This document shows, one piece after another, positions 34,673 to 43,652 of a stretch of 64,000 nt of DNA. The DNA is from JAPLKB01 sp964532465 (GTDB taxonomy: Bacteria; Desulfobacterota; Syntrophorhabdia; Syntrophorhabdales; Syntrophorhabdaceae), in contig CAZHHX010000017.1 of the NCBI GenBank assembly GCA_964532465.1, positions 1 to 64,000 on the forward strand, written 5' to 3'. The first letter of the stretch is position 1. Every line of letters starts with the position of its first letter. The notes beneath the pieces were generated by a model, which saw only the letters and a list, made by a program, of their open reading frames with translations, made no database searches and was not told the DNA's origin. The position numbers and the translations under genes are program-made.

Positions 34673-36847
34673 ATGCATAACGGGAAGTCACAATTAGAGA
34701 TCAAGGGGCAGATAGAGCGGATTACTTACTATAATGAAGAGAACGGCTACACGATTGCAAAAATGAAGGTGCAGGGAAGGACGGATCTGGTTGCCATAGT
34801 GGGTACACTCTTTTCCATAATACCGGGCGAAGTAGTGAAGCTTTCCGGTTATTGGGACAGACATCCGAAATACGGCGAGCAGTTCAAAGTTGTATCCCAT
34901 GAAACAATCATGCCTGCAACCGTAAAGGGCATAGAAAAGTATCTCGGATCAGGCATGATCAAGGGTATAGGCCCTGTTATGGCAAAGAGGCTTGTAATGA
35001 AATTCGGGATTGATACTCTTGATATCATAGAGAATAAAATTGACAGCCTTCATGAGGTTTCAGGAGTTGGTGAAAAAAGAGTTGAGATGATTAAAACAGC
35101 ATGGGAGGAACAGAAGGACATACGCGATGTCATGGTTTTTTTGCAGGGGAATGGGGTGAGCCCTGTCTATACAATGAAAATCTATAAACATTACGGGAAG
35201 GATTCGGTAAAAGTAGTAAGTGAGAACCCCTACAGACTTGCCATGGATATATTCGGCATCGGTTTTATTACAGCGGACAGGATAGCGGAAAAACTCGGCA
35301 TACCCAAGGATTCACAGATAAGAGCAGAGGCAGGTATACTCTACGTACTCCACGAACTGTCGGATGAAGGTCATGTTTATTATCCATGCGAGGCGCTTAT
35401 CAAAAAGTGCAGCGAGACTTTAACGGTTGAAGAATCCCGTATTTCCTTTGCTCTTAACACTATTGCCGGAGAAAAGAAGGTAGTTATCGAGGAAAGTAAA
35501 ATACGTGAAAAGCCTGTTTATCTGGCAAAATTCCATGTGTCGGAATGCGGCGCTGCCCGTCAATTAAAAAGCCTTCTTGCATTTCCAAAACAGTTGAGGC
35601 TTATAAATATTGAGCAGGCTATTGAGTGGGTGCAGAAGATATTGAAAATTGTTTTTTCCGGGAAGCAGCTCGATGCTCTCCGGGATTCGATAAACAGCAA
35701 GGTCATGGTCATAACGGGCGGCCCCGGAACGGGCAAGACCACAATCATCAATGCTATTATTAAAATTTATCAGCGAATGGGTCAAAAAGTGCTCCTTTCA
35801 GCTCCCACAGGCAGAGCTGCAAAGAGAATGACCGAAGCAACAGGGCATGAATCAAAGACGATACACAGACTCCTTGAATTCAGCCCCGGCAGCGGGGCTT
35901 TTAAAAAGAACGAGTCAAATACTCTGGAGGCTGATCTCATCATCATAGATGAGGCTTCAATGGTGGATACTATCCTCATGTATCATTTTCTCAAAGCAGT
36001 GCCGTTAAAGGCAACTCTGATCCTCGTGGGAGACGTGGATCAGTTGCCCTCTGTAGGCGCAGGAAACGTATTAAGGGATATTATTGCTGCCCATTGTCTT
36101 CCCGTGGTAAAGCTGAAGGAGATATTCAGACAGTCTAAAGAGAGCATGATAATTGTGAATGCGCACAGGATAAACAGCGGTGAAATGCCTTTGCTCAGAG
36201 GAGGTGAGGGCTATCTCCACGATTTCTTTTTTTTCACAATTGATGAGCCTGAAAAAGTGCTGGAAAAGATTGTATATCTCTGTAAGGAAGGTGTTCCTTC
36301 ACGGTTCGGATACAATCCTCTGGATGCTATCCAGATACTAACCCCCATGCATAAAGGTGTTGTAGGTGTTTCCAACATTAATGCAGAGCTTCAGAAAGAG
36401 TTGAACCCCGCAAAAGATGAACTTGTCCGCGGAGGCAGGATATTCAGAGCCGGAGACAAAGTTCTCCAGATAAGGAATAATTACGTCAAGGATGTATATA
36501 ACGGCGATATCGGGAGAGTCACAGAGATCGACAGGGAAACTCAGGAGGTGAGGGTTGATTTTGACGGCAGGATTGTTTCATATGAGTATTCCGAAATAGA
36601 TGAGATTATTCTTGCCTATGCCATATCAGTTCATAAGTCTCAGGGAAGTGAATACCCTGTGATTATTATGCCCATACTTACCCAGCATTATATGCTTCTT
36701 CAGAGGAACCTCTTGTATACGGGCATTACAAGGGGCAAAAAACTCGTCATACTTGTCGGGACAAGAAAAGCTCTGGCTATAGCCATAAAAAACAATAAGC
36801 CGCAAATGCGCTATACTATGCTGAAAGAACGCCTGATGCAGGTGTAG
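34673..36847 (+). CDS. recD2: RecD2-like SF1B DNA helicase
   Basis: About 724 residues when begun at ATG 34673 (MHNGKSQLEIKGQIERI); the frame is open to 34598 but family proteins start here. The N-terminal OB-like region with helix-hairpin-helix motifs (GSGMIKGIGPVMAKRLV, VSGVGEKRVEMI) precedes the helicase core. Walker A GGPGTGKTT is near residue 350, the DE-box is LIIIDEASMVD, and the C-terminal motif is AISVHKSQGSEYPVIIMP. It is of RecD2 type, without RecB/RecC nearby. RecD2 helicases act in DNA repair and replication-fork maintenance. The gene is convergent with hgcB with only 7 bp between. Confidence 0.9.
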   Translation: MHNGKSQLEIKGQIERITYYNEENGYTIAKMKVQGRTDLVAIVGTLFSIIPGEVVKLSGYWDRHPKYGEQFKVVSHETIMPATVKGIEKYLGSGMIKGIGPVMAKRLVMKFGIDTLDIIENKIDSLHEVSGVGEKRVEMIKTAWEEQKDIRDVMVFLQGNGVSPVYTMKIYKHYGKDSVKVVSENPYRLAMDIFGIGFITADRIAEKLGIPKDSQIRAEAGILYVLHELSDEGHVYYPCEALIKKCSETLTVEESRISFALNTIAGEKKVVIEESKIREKPVYLAKFHVSECGAARQLKSLLAFPKQLRLINIEQAIEWVQKILKIVFSGKQLDALRDSINSKVMVITGGPGTGKTTIINAIIKIYQRMGQKVLLSAPTGRAAKRMTEATGHESKTIHRLLEFSPGSGAFKKNESNTLEADLIIIDEASMVDTILMYHFLKAVPLKATLILVGDVDQLPSVGAGNVLRDIIAAHCLPVVKLKEIFRQSKESMIIVNAHRINSGEMPLLRGGEGYLHDFFFFTIDEPEKVLEKIVYLCKEGVPSRFGYNPLDAIQILTPMHKGVVGVSNINAELQKELNPAKDELVRGGRIFRAGDKVLQIRNNYVKDVYNGDIGRVTEIDRETQEVRVDFDGRIVSYEYSEIDEIILAYAISVHKSQGSEYPVIIMPILTQHYMLLQRNLLYTGITRGKKLVILVGTRKALAIAIKNNKPQMRYTMLKERLMQV

Positions 36848-36854
36848 TTGCCTG

Positions 36855-37154
36855 TCAGCAGCAATCAGATTTGCCTGAGCATGAACAGTCGGGGGCGGTG
36901 CCTTTTATGGCTCCTCGAATCACGGCATAGGCGCAGCCTACACCTGCTGAAACGGTTATTGCTTCAAATGGACAGTTACGGCTGCAAGCGCCGCATTCCA
37001 TGCAGGCGTCACGATCGGCTATTGATGCCTTGCCGTTCTTCAGACATAAAACAGCATGAGGGCAGACCTCCTCACATCGACCGCACCCGGTGCACTTGGA
37101 TTCGTTTAATTCAAGGGTGACAACATCCTTAAGATATTTTATGGCATGGATCAT
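36855..37154 (-). CDS. hgcB: HgcB, ferredoxin-like partner in mercury methylation
   Basis: A 99-residue protein when started at ATG 37154. That start overlaps the hgcA stop (ATGA) and has GGAGG five bases upstream; the ATG at 37166 lies inside hgcA. Two 4Fe-4S motifs are CTGCGRCEEVCP (Cys21-31) and CMECGACSRNCP (Cys51-61). The conserved lone cysteine is Cys74 (GVGCAYAV), and the terminal vicinal pair is Cys98-Cys99 (KSDCC). This arrangement is the known HgcB signature. HgcB passes electrons to the corrinoid of HgcA and is needed for methylmercury formation; the terminal cysteines may bind Hg(II). An extra Cys90-x-Cys92 is present. Confidence 0.93.
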   Translation of the reverse strand: MIHAIKYLKDVVTLELNESKCTGCGRCEEVCPHAVLCLKNGKASIADRDACMECGACSRNCPFEAITVSAGVGCAYAVIRGAIKGTAPDCSCSGKSDCC

Positions 37155-38182
37155 GTTGTCCTCCATAAATTAATTAAATGTAATGCGATTCCGGAGAATG
37201 CTGCAAAACCGATAAGAGGCATGGCAAATTTCATTTCTTTTTTTACGCCGGAAAGCGATGTATATGGAGTGGCGCCGGTATAATTGAAGGCAAGAAAAGA
37301 AGAAATTGCCGGCAGAACAAGCAGATACACGATATTTTCTGTCTGTTGGTTGCTGTTGAACAGGATATAAATGATGACGGCGACAACGCACATAAACCAT
37401 CCCTTGAAGGCCAGGGAAGGGCCGGGAATCCAGGGTAACAGTGCCGGGACAACAAGGCAGCCGATAAAAATTGCGCCTATGTAGGGAAGGAACCGGAAAA
37501 AAGTTGTCCAGGAGATCATATCTCCTGCCGGGTACCTGGACAGAAATACGAACAGAAAGGCTGCGAGGGCTATTTTCCATGACTTTACAAATTCTATGGG
37601 CACCACTGCAAGCCTTTCTCTTAAAGTAAATGATATGGTGCGCATCGTTCTGTCTGCCTTTAATCCATTTTCGAGAAAACGGGGGAGATCAGAAGCCCTC
37701 ACAGGGCCATAGATAACTTTAAAACCTGTTATACGCGTCACTTCATGGGCCGCTACCCCGGGCGCGCCAAGTTGGGGAAGGATAAGAGTTTTGTGACGGA
37801 CAACGGAAGAAAGGTTCGCTATCCTTATCTGTCTGACGACCTCTTCAGTTCCGAAAGTGCCTTTCCCGGCAGCGCACCAGACATTTATCCCTTTTGTGTC
37901 CAGCGCTATTACCCATGCCTTTATATTCTGAAGGTTTTTTCTGAGGCTGTCAAAGGTAAGTTTGTAATTCGCTGTGACCAGAACCGGAGAATCAGCATCA
38001 GGCGCTCCTACAGCATAAAGGCCGGGGTTTACTTTATAGTACATTCTGCCGATTCCCCAGCGGGCACGAAAACCGCCGAGCATATCTTGAAAAACAAGGC
38101 GTGTACTGATTACAGGAACGAATGCCATTCCTGAAGGATGCCATCCAATTATCCACTTCGGTGTTTTATCATTTTTATTCAT
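37151..38182 (-). CDS. hgcA: HgcA, corrinoid protein of mercury methylation
   Basis: This 343-residue protein has an N-terminal corrinoid-binding domain with the diagnostic cap-helix motif NVWCAAGK, here INVWCAAGKG with Cys103 as lower-axial cobalt ligand. It is followed by about five membrane helices from about residue 200 (IALAAFLFVFL, AIFIGCLVVPALL, MCVVAVIIYILF and others). HgcA transfers a methyl group from methylcorrinoid to Hg(II). Next to hgcB the assignment is as good as sequence alone allows. The ribosome site is weak (aaaggcg). A decayed insertion sequence ends about 16 bp upstream of the ATG, so the native promoter is missing or lies within that relic. Confidence 0.93.
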   Translation of the reverse strand: MNKNDKTPKWIIGWHPSGMAFVPVISTRLVFQDMLGGFRARWGIGRMYYKVNPGLYAVGAPDADSPVLVTANYKLTFDSLRKNLQNIKAWVIALDTKGINVWCAAGKGTFGTEEVVRQIRIANLSSVVRHKTLILPQLGAPGVAAHEVTRITGFKVIYGPVRASDLPRFLENGLKADRTMRTISFTLRERLAVVPIEFVKSWKIALAAFLFVFLSRYPAGDMISWTTFFRFLPYIGAIFIGCLVVPALLPWIPGPSLAFKGWFMCVVAVIIYILFNSNQQTENIVYLLVLPAISSFLAFNYTGATPYTSLSGVKKEMKFAMPLIGFAAFSGIALHLINLWRTT

Positions 38183-38197
38183 CTTTGACGCCTTTTT

Positions 38198-38710
38198 TAG
38201 GAGTCTATCGGACTTACCATAAGAGCGGTTAATGTCCTTTCAGGAGTCTTAAGAGCCAAGACTACTGTCCAGCCGGATTCAGTCTTGAATGTAGTCTGCC
38301 CTTTTGGAGCTGCTTTTCCATGTTCAGTATTAACTTATGCTGTTCCATTCCCATTTGGTCTTTTCCTGTGAGGCCGGGCACAGGAGCTTTCGGTACAGAA
38401 CCTTTCAGTTTTTTGCCTGTTTCCTGTTCTTTCTCTAACCTATATGCAGTTTTCTTATCATATTGCTTTCTGACCAGCAGTGCGGCACAATACAACACAT
38501 CGTTCAACCCCGGGCCTTTGCTTCGGTAGTTGCCTTAAGACATTTGGTAGCTTCTGCCTTTTTAAACAGTTTGGTAACTTCAGCTTTCATCTTATTAAGC
38601 TCCACAAATTATTTAGTTGAAAGATTTATTATTATAGCATATTACCTAATAGTTCACGATGAATCAGAATCAAATTCAATAATGTAGAGGGTAAGTCCGA
38701 CAGGCTCCTA
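38198..38710 (-). mobile_element. Internally deleted insertion sequence, possibly IS1182-like
   Basis: Terminal inverted repeats AGGAGTCTATCGGACTTACC (from 38199) and, on the other strand, AGGAGCCTGTCGGACTTACC (from 38709 leftwards) match at 18 of 20 positions and bound 513 bp. Inside, on the minus strand, disrupted fragments remain: VELNKMKAEVTKLFKKAEA, then after a stop and shift RLEKEQETGKKLKGSVPKAP. Both recall the charged central part of IS1182-family transposases, but the family call is from memory of the pattern. The element cannot encode a working transposase. It separates hgcA from the SpoIIE gene. Confidence 0.6.
38262..38507 (-). pseudogene. Transposase fragment inside the IS relic
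   Basis: An 81-residue open stretch, polar and lysine/glutamine-rich, without a start signal of its own. It is best read as an internal piece of the former transposase, interrupted by stop codons and a frame change on its upstream side. Its C-terminal end diverges from the expected catalytic region, consistent with the internal deletion. Confidence 0.45.
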
Positions 38711-39877
38711 TATATATTCTACATTTACCAACTTTCCTAACTTTCTCAGTTTTTCGGCAAGGAGCTGTATGATAACCTCCCGGGGGAAAATGCCCATCTG
38801 TCTGAATACGATATTTTGGTGCCCGGGATTTATAGCAGTTCCCACTACAAAATTTATTGTGTCGGATTCATGAAGCAGTCTGTACAAATCGGAAACAGAA
38901 GAATCCGGGTCTAATCTATCCTCCCGCTCTTCCAGGATATTGTACACCTGATTGAGCGTTGCGGCCCCCTCAAACGCATAATCAACACCCTTTATCTCGT
39001 ATGAGGGCGGTATATGGAAAGAACTGGAAGGGTTCTTGTCCATTACAGGTACACTGAGTATGCGCCCTACTATCTCCGATGTAGTTGATCCGCATACAAC
39101 CTTCTTGCCAGACTTCTGCATAAAACGTGTAACCTCTTTTCTGTCTTTGGCTCTGTGTCCAGGGGGTCCGGTAAAAATGTTAAGTGTTTCTGCTTCCCGA
39201 CACAAAAGAAGAAGACATGTTGTATCGTCTCCATAAGTGGCGCCAGATATTTCCTTCACTTTATGAAGAATTTCTCCAGGCGTCTGCTTGGCATCAATTC
39301 CACGTACAAGACAACCATTGATAAAATCACAGGCACCCTGGATTCCCCATCCCATATGAAACAGATATCCGAGCCCTGCCTGACTCACCCCGTCGCTTAC
39401 CATCATAATACCATCGCCATAATCAAGGGTACAGTTGACCTCGCCTATCATTTCAAGTCCCATAGGAAAAAAACGCTGATCAGGCAGGTATGCTACAAGA
39501 TGATTATTGATTAATACAGGTGATGGTATTTCGTAGGAAACTATAGTTGCATGCCCATTATTAAGGATACGGCACACACTGAAAGCCGAGAAGGGAATGT
39601 CTTTTGTCCGCGCCTCGTGCATTGTGTCGACCATTTTCCTGCACGCTTCCCTTAGTGTAAACCCCAGACGGATAAGCTCCATGAGTCGGCTTGCACACAG
39701 CACGGCTGCAACCCTTGCTTTAATACCCGTGCCGATTCCATCGGCCAGGATAGCAGTTGTGGCCTCCGTAGTCCTGTCTATAACAATGTAATCTCCGCAT
39801 ACCCTCCCCGCCTTTTTAGCACTCTGGGCAAAGATAGTCTCGACATATTTCTTCGGTTCATTCTGACTTTGTTTCAT
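38708..39877 (-). CDS. SpoIIE-family protein phosphatase of the hydrogenase operon
   Basis: This 389-residue protein has a PP2C/SpoIIE phosphatase domain (about residues 10-225): GDYIVID, AILADGIGTGIKARVAA, MMVSDGVSQAGLGYLF and YGDDTTCLLLL carry the metal-binding aspartates. A second domain of about 160 residues follows. SpoIIE-type phosphatases of this form commonly sit beside [FeFe]-hydrogenase sensors. It overlaps the sensory hydrogenase gene by 20 bp. Its stop codon TAG is formed at the edge of the IS relic, so the C terminus may have been altered by the insertion. The target phosphoprotein is unknown. Confidence 0.83.
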   Translation of the reverse strand: MKQSQNEPKKYVETIFAQSAKKAGRVCGDYIVIDRTTEATTAILADGIGTGIKARVAAVLCASRLMELIRLGFTLREACRKMVDTMHEARTKDIPFSAFSVCRILNNGHATIVSYEIPSPVLINNHLVAYLPDQRFFPMGLEMIGEVNCTLDYGDGIMMVSDGVSQAGLGYLFHMGWGIQGACDFINGCLVRGIDAKQTPGEILHKVKEISGATYGDDTTCLLLLCREAETLNIFTGPPGHRAKDRKEVTRFMQKSGKKVVCGSTTSEIVGRILSVPVMDKNPSSSFHIPPSYEIKGVDYAFEGAATLNQVYNILEEREDRLDPDSSVSDLYRLLHESDTINFVVGTAINPGHQNIVFRQMGIFPREVIIQLLAEKLRKLGKLVNVEYI

Positions 39878-41585
39878 CTTCTTCGCTTAAGGTCAGCAGT
39901 TTTCTTACCAACTCTTCGCCTCTGGCTGTGCTCTCCCCGATAAACTGGGCCATAGTCTGAGCCATCTTGATCTGGTGCTCCAACAGTTCATTTGCCTGCT
40001 CAATGGTTTGGGATCGTATGTCATTCAGTTTCTTTTCGTGCTCTTGCTGGCTTGTGATATTCATAAAGATACCCACTATCTGTCTCTCCTCTTTCAAAAT
40101 GTACAGGAGTTCCCTACAGTGAAGGTTATAATGGCGATGTGTCACGGTAATATCAAGTAAATTGGTGACCCCGGCTATCAGCTTCTCAAAAGGCTCCGGG
40201 TCCATCAAATATGAGACACGTCTTCCAAGCACCGCATCCGAACAAAGAAAATACTTCTTAAAGGCAGGGTTCACACTTAAAATATTCAAGTCTTCGTCGA
40301 GTATTAAAACTCCATTTGGTGTAGTAGTAACAATCAGATCGGTCCGCCTCTCCGCAAGCCGCCTCATATAGGGTATGCACATCTCAGGTTCTGCCATGCC
40401 AAGCGCCACAGCAACAGCCTTCTCACGGCAACTGTCATATCCGCATGCCCCGCAATTCAGTTGCTGCTGGGGATCTGACTTTCCGGTCTTTTCAAATATC
40501 TGCTGAATCTCATCTTCAAAAACTTCTCTCTCTGGTACTCTTGAGCCCTTAAAAGTTGTTTTAAAGATATCTGCTTCTACTACAGGCAGTTCGGTAAGAA
40601 GGTATTGAATATCACGATCATATTCAATAATATCCTTCCTTCTCTCAAAAACGTTTTTCTCCATGCCGATGCCGGGACCGTTAATACACCCCTGGCTGCA
40701 AAAAAGAGGCTCAATAAGTGTATAAGCTGACTCATGTGGAACATCCCTCAGAAGTTCCCGGACATTTGCAATGCCATCAACCCGGAGCAGTTTCATATTG
40801 AGTCCGTCATCCTCAAGCCCAGCGGTTTTTATCATGCCCCCTGGGAGAGGATACAATTGGGCCCACTGAACCGGCTTCTCGTCGAAGTTACTCTCCTCGC
40901 AGGTGGAGAGGTCAACATCCTTCTGCTCCAGCCATGTAATCAGCTCCCTGAATGTAAGAACGCAATCGACAACTTTTGCAACATCGGGACGAAATAACTC
41001 CGATTTCTTTGCTACACAGGGACCGATAAAAACTATCTTTGCATCATGACCCAGTATATCCTTCAGCATCCTTGCATGAGCCGCCATAGGAGAGAAAAGG
41101 GGCAGCAGATTGCCTGTCAATTCCGGCTGGTATTTTTCGATGTAATTAACCAATGCCGGACAAGCAGTGCCGATGCACAGCTTTTCAACTCCGCTCACTA
41201 TTCTCTTCGCATGCGCAGAAATCTGATAAGCGCCATGCGAGGTCTGCCCCACATATCTGAAACCAAGCATCCGGAGCGCTGACGCGAGACGCGCTCTCTG
41301 CCAGCCGCTGAAGACCGCTGCAAAAGAGGGCGCAATACTGGCTGCAACGAAGTGTCCATCTTCAATTAATCTCTGGGCAACATCAATATCATGCCGAAAA
41401 GACTTGGCTTGCTGCGGACATTCTTGTATGCACGTGCCACAAGCAATACACCTCACATTATCCACATAAGCCTGCCCCTTCTCCATCCGGATAGCCTTGA
41501 CAGGACAGCTCCTTAAACAACGGTAACAGTCCCTGCACCGGGCAGTAAGAGTAAATACTATCTGCTGAATTCCTCCATCAGGCAT
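39858..41585 (-). CDS. Sensory [FeFe]-hydrogenase-like protein with PAS domain (HydS type)
   Basis: This 575-residue protein has an N-terminal 2x[4Fe-4S] ferredoxin domain (CRDCYRCLRSCPVKAI, CIACGTCIQECPQQA). An H-cluster-type domain follows with CIGTACPALV, FIGPCVAKKSE and EPLFCSQGCINGPG in place of the catalytic-enzyme motifs. Next come a [4Fe-4S] module (CGACGYDSCREKA, near residue 385) and a PAS domain (about 415-520), then a coiled coil. This order is that of putative H2-sensing group C proteins. It has no kinase domain, so output probably passes through the overlapping SpoIIE phosphatase. Whether an H-cluster is assembled is not decidable here. Confidence 0.87.
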   Translation of the reverse strand: MPDGGIQQIVFTLTARCRDCYRCLRSCPVKAIRMEKGQAYVDNVRCIACGTCIQECPQQAKSFRHDIDVAQRLIEDGHFVAASIAPSFAAVFSGWQRARLASALRMLGFRYVGQTSHGAYQISAHAKRIVSGVEKLCIGTACPALVNYIEKYQPELTGNLLPLFSPMAAHARMLKDILGHDAKIVFIGPCVAKKSELFRPDVAKVVDCVLTFRELITWLEQKDVDLSTCEESNFDEKPVQWAQLYPLPGGMIKTAGLEDDGLNMKLLRVDGIANVRELLRDVPHESAYTLIEPLFCSQGCINGPGIGMEKNVFERRKDIIEYDRDIQYLLTELPVVEADIFKTTFKGSRVPEREVFEDEIQQIFEKTGKSDPQQQLNCGACGYDSCREKAVAVALGMAEPEMCIPYMRRLAERRTDLIVTTTPNGVLILDEDLNILSVNPAFKKYFLCSDAVLGRRVSYLMDPEPFEKLIAGVTNLLDITVTHRHYNLHCRELLYILKEERQIVGIFMNITSQQEHEKKLNDIRSQTIEQANELLEHQIKMAQTMAQFIGESTARGEELVRKLLTLSEEDETKSE

Positions 41586-41603
41586 TGCGCTTCACCTCTC
41601 TTC

Positions 41604-43652
41604 CTAACAATTATCACTACTGCAAACTACCATTCCGGAATAATCTGGTTTTTTGTAAAAACTCTTCCCGATAGCCTCAATTGCCATTTCAATTGTACAC
41701 TTTTCGATAACTGACTCACCTATTCTGACTGTAGGTCCCCTGTCACATTTTTCAAAGCAGAAGGATGCGCTTACATTCACTGCATCGCTCAGATTATGGG
41801 TCCGAATATGTTCCAGTATATCATGAAACAGTTTTTGAGAACCTCTAAGAAAACAGCTTGTACCGAAACAGACATTTACCTCCAGACTGGAATCGCTGTT
41901 CGTGCAGGTTAGAGCCAGACCAGAATCCGAGATCCGTTTTCGGCTTTTGTAACTCGTATGGAGCAACTCATGAGCCTTATGTCCACCTGCCTCTCCGAGG
42001 AAATCTCTATAGAGTTCGATAACATACGGATTCTGCTGAGATTTGTGAAGCTCAAGCATCCTGTCATTCTCATAAATGCCCTTTGTTCGTTTCTGACGTA
42101 CCACAGGATCATTCGACACCGGCTGACCTGCTCCGCCGATACATCCGCCGGGACATGCCATGACTTCTACAAGGTCATAATGGGTTTTGCCGGATTTAAT
42201 TTTCTCAAGAATAGTCCGGGCATTTCCAAGACCGTTCACTATGGCAAGATTAACTTCAGTGCCTTTAACTTTTATAGATGTCTCACGAATTCCGTTATCT
42301 CCCCTTACTGCTTTGAATTCATAGTGCTCTCCTCTCTCTCCCATAAGGCGCTCTGTTATGTAACGAAGGACAGCTTCAGAAACACCTCCGGAATTTCCGA
42401 AAATCACTCCTGCACCGGTTTTAAATCCGAAGGGAAGATTGAAGGATTCAGGCCCCAGATCCTTGAAGTAGATTCCTGCCTCTTCAATCATCCGCCCTAA
42501 TTCCTGTGTTGTAAGGACATAATCAACGTCACGTAAACCATCACGAGAAAATTCATCCCTTCTGGCCTCAAACTTCTTTGCCGTACAAGGCATTATGGAT
42601 ACAACAACCACATCGTCTTTTTTGACATTAAGACTTGTGGGCAGGATGTTTTTTGCAAGAGAGCCGAACATCTGTTGAGGTGAACGGCATGAAGAGAGGT
42701 GATCCACAAACTCCGGATAGTACTGTTCCACGAACTTAACCCACGCCGGACAACAGGAGGTAAACTGTGGAATGTTTTCTTTCTTTTCCATCCGTGCGAT
42801 AAACTCATTGCTTTCCTCCAGAACGGTAAGATCCGCCGTAAAGGACGTATCAAAAACCTTGCTGAAACCGATAGCCTTGAGAGCTGCCACAATCTGCCCG
42901 GTCGTGGTTACGCCCGGCTCCAAGCCGAACATTTCTCCGACAGCAACACGTACTGCAGGCGCTACTGATGCAATAACAATCTTGGAAGGATCATGTAGTG
43001 CTTTCCATACCTCGTCCACCTCAGACTTTGGCATAAGCGCTCCTGTGGGACACACGCGGGCACACTGACCACAATTGACACACTCAACCTTATCAAGATC
43101 CTTACCGAAAGAAGGGATAACCACTGTTTCCGTGCCTCTGTACGCAAAATCAATAGCTCCCACTGATTGGACCTCCGAACAGATGCGGACACAGTCACCA
43201 CAGAGAACACATTTATTCGGGTCCCTTATAATGGACGGAGATGAACAGTCTACGGGAATGCCTTTGTTCTGATTCTTGAACCTGATTTTAGTAATGCCGA
43301 GACGGCGTGCAAGGGTTTGGAGCTGGCATGTGGTACTCTTCTGGCATATGGGACAGTTTTGACTGTGGTTTGCAAGGAGCAGTTCCACAATAATACGTCT
43401 CATCTTCCTCGTTTCTTCCGTGTTCGTATAAACTTCCATCCCCGGGGAAGGTGGAGTTGAGCAAGCGGGTACAAGCCCCATTCCTTCCACCTGAACCATG
43501 CAGAGCCTGCATGCTCCATAAACACTCAATTCAGAATGATAGCAGAAGGTGGGCAGATCTATTTTAGCCTTTCTGATAAGCTCAAGGAGGTTTGCCTCGT
43601 TCTCGATGGGCACCTCTTTCCTGTCAATAATTACAACACGGTTGTCATCCAT
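41604..43652 (-). CDS. hydA: [FeFe]-hydrogenase catalytic subunit HydA of trimeric NADH-linked enzyme
   Basis: This 682-residue protein starts with a [2Fe-2S] domain (YGACRLCMVQVEG). The His/Cys3 cluster is HSQNCPICQKSTTC, and two [4Fe-4S] motifs are CVLCGDCVRIC and CVNCGQCARVCP. The H-cluster domain has all three canonical motifs: FTSCCPAWVKFVEQYYPE, IMPCTAKKFEARR and EVMACPGGCIGGAGQP. A C-terminal thioredoxin-like [2Fe-2S] domain (VNVCFGTSCFLRGSQ, CFEKCDRGP) is typical of the multimeric A3 group. With HydB and HydC it forms an electron-confurcating enzyme using NADH and reduced ferredoxin to make H2. AAAGGAGA supports the start. It overlaps hydB by 22 bp. Confidence 0.95.
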   Translation of the reverse strand: MDDNRVVIIDRKEVPIENEANLLELIRKAKIDLPTFCYHSELSVYGACRLCMVQVEGMGLVPACSTPPSPGMEVYTNTEETRKMRRIIVELLLANHSQNCPICQKSTTCQLQTLARRLGITKIRFKNQNKGIPVDCSSPSIIRDPNKCVLCGDCVRICSEVQSVGAIDFAYRGTETVVIPSFGKDLDKVECVNCGQCARVCPTGALMPKSEVDEVWKALHDPSKIVIASVAPAVRVAVGEMFGLEPGVTTTGQIVAALKAIGFSKVFDTSFTADLTVLEESNEFIARMEKKENIPQFTSCCPAWVKFVEQYYPEFVDHLSSCRSPQQMFGSLAKNILPTSLNVKKDDVVVVSIMPCTAKKFEARRDEFSRDGLRDVDYVLTTQELGRMIEEAGIYFKDLGPESFNLPFGFKTGAGVIFGNSGGVSEAVLRYITERLMGERGEHYEFKAVRGDNGIRETSIKVKGTEVNLAIVNGLGNARTILEKIKSGKTHYDLVEVMACPGGCIGGAGQPVSNDPVVRQKRTKGIYENDRMLELHKSQQNPYVIELYRDFLGEAGGHKAHELLHTSYKSRKRISDSGLALTCTNSDSSLEVNVCFGTSCFLRGSQKLFHDILEHIRTHNLSDAVNVSASFCFEKCDRGPTVRIGESVIEKCTIEMAIEAIGKSFYKKPDYSGMVVCSSDNC

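Noticed and set aside
36840..36857. Second recoded TGA at the end of hgcB
   Set aside because: The stop directly follows the conserved terminal Cys-Cys pair. The family ends here, and the 12 codons beyond show no conserved sequence or SECIS-like hairpin.
42962..43210. Frames on either strand inside the hyd genes and other long genes
   Set aside because: They are shadows of strongly conserved coding sequence with the wrong codon pattern and no ribosome sites.
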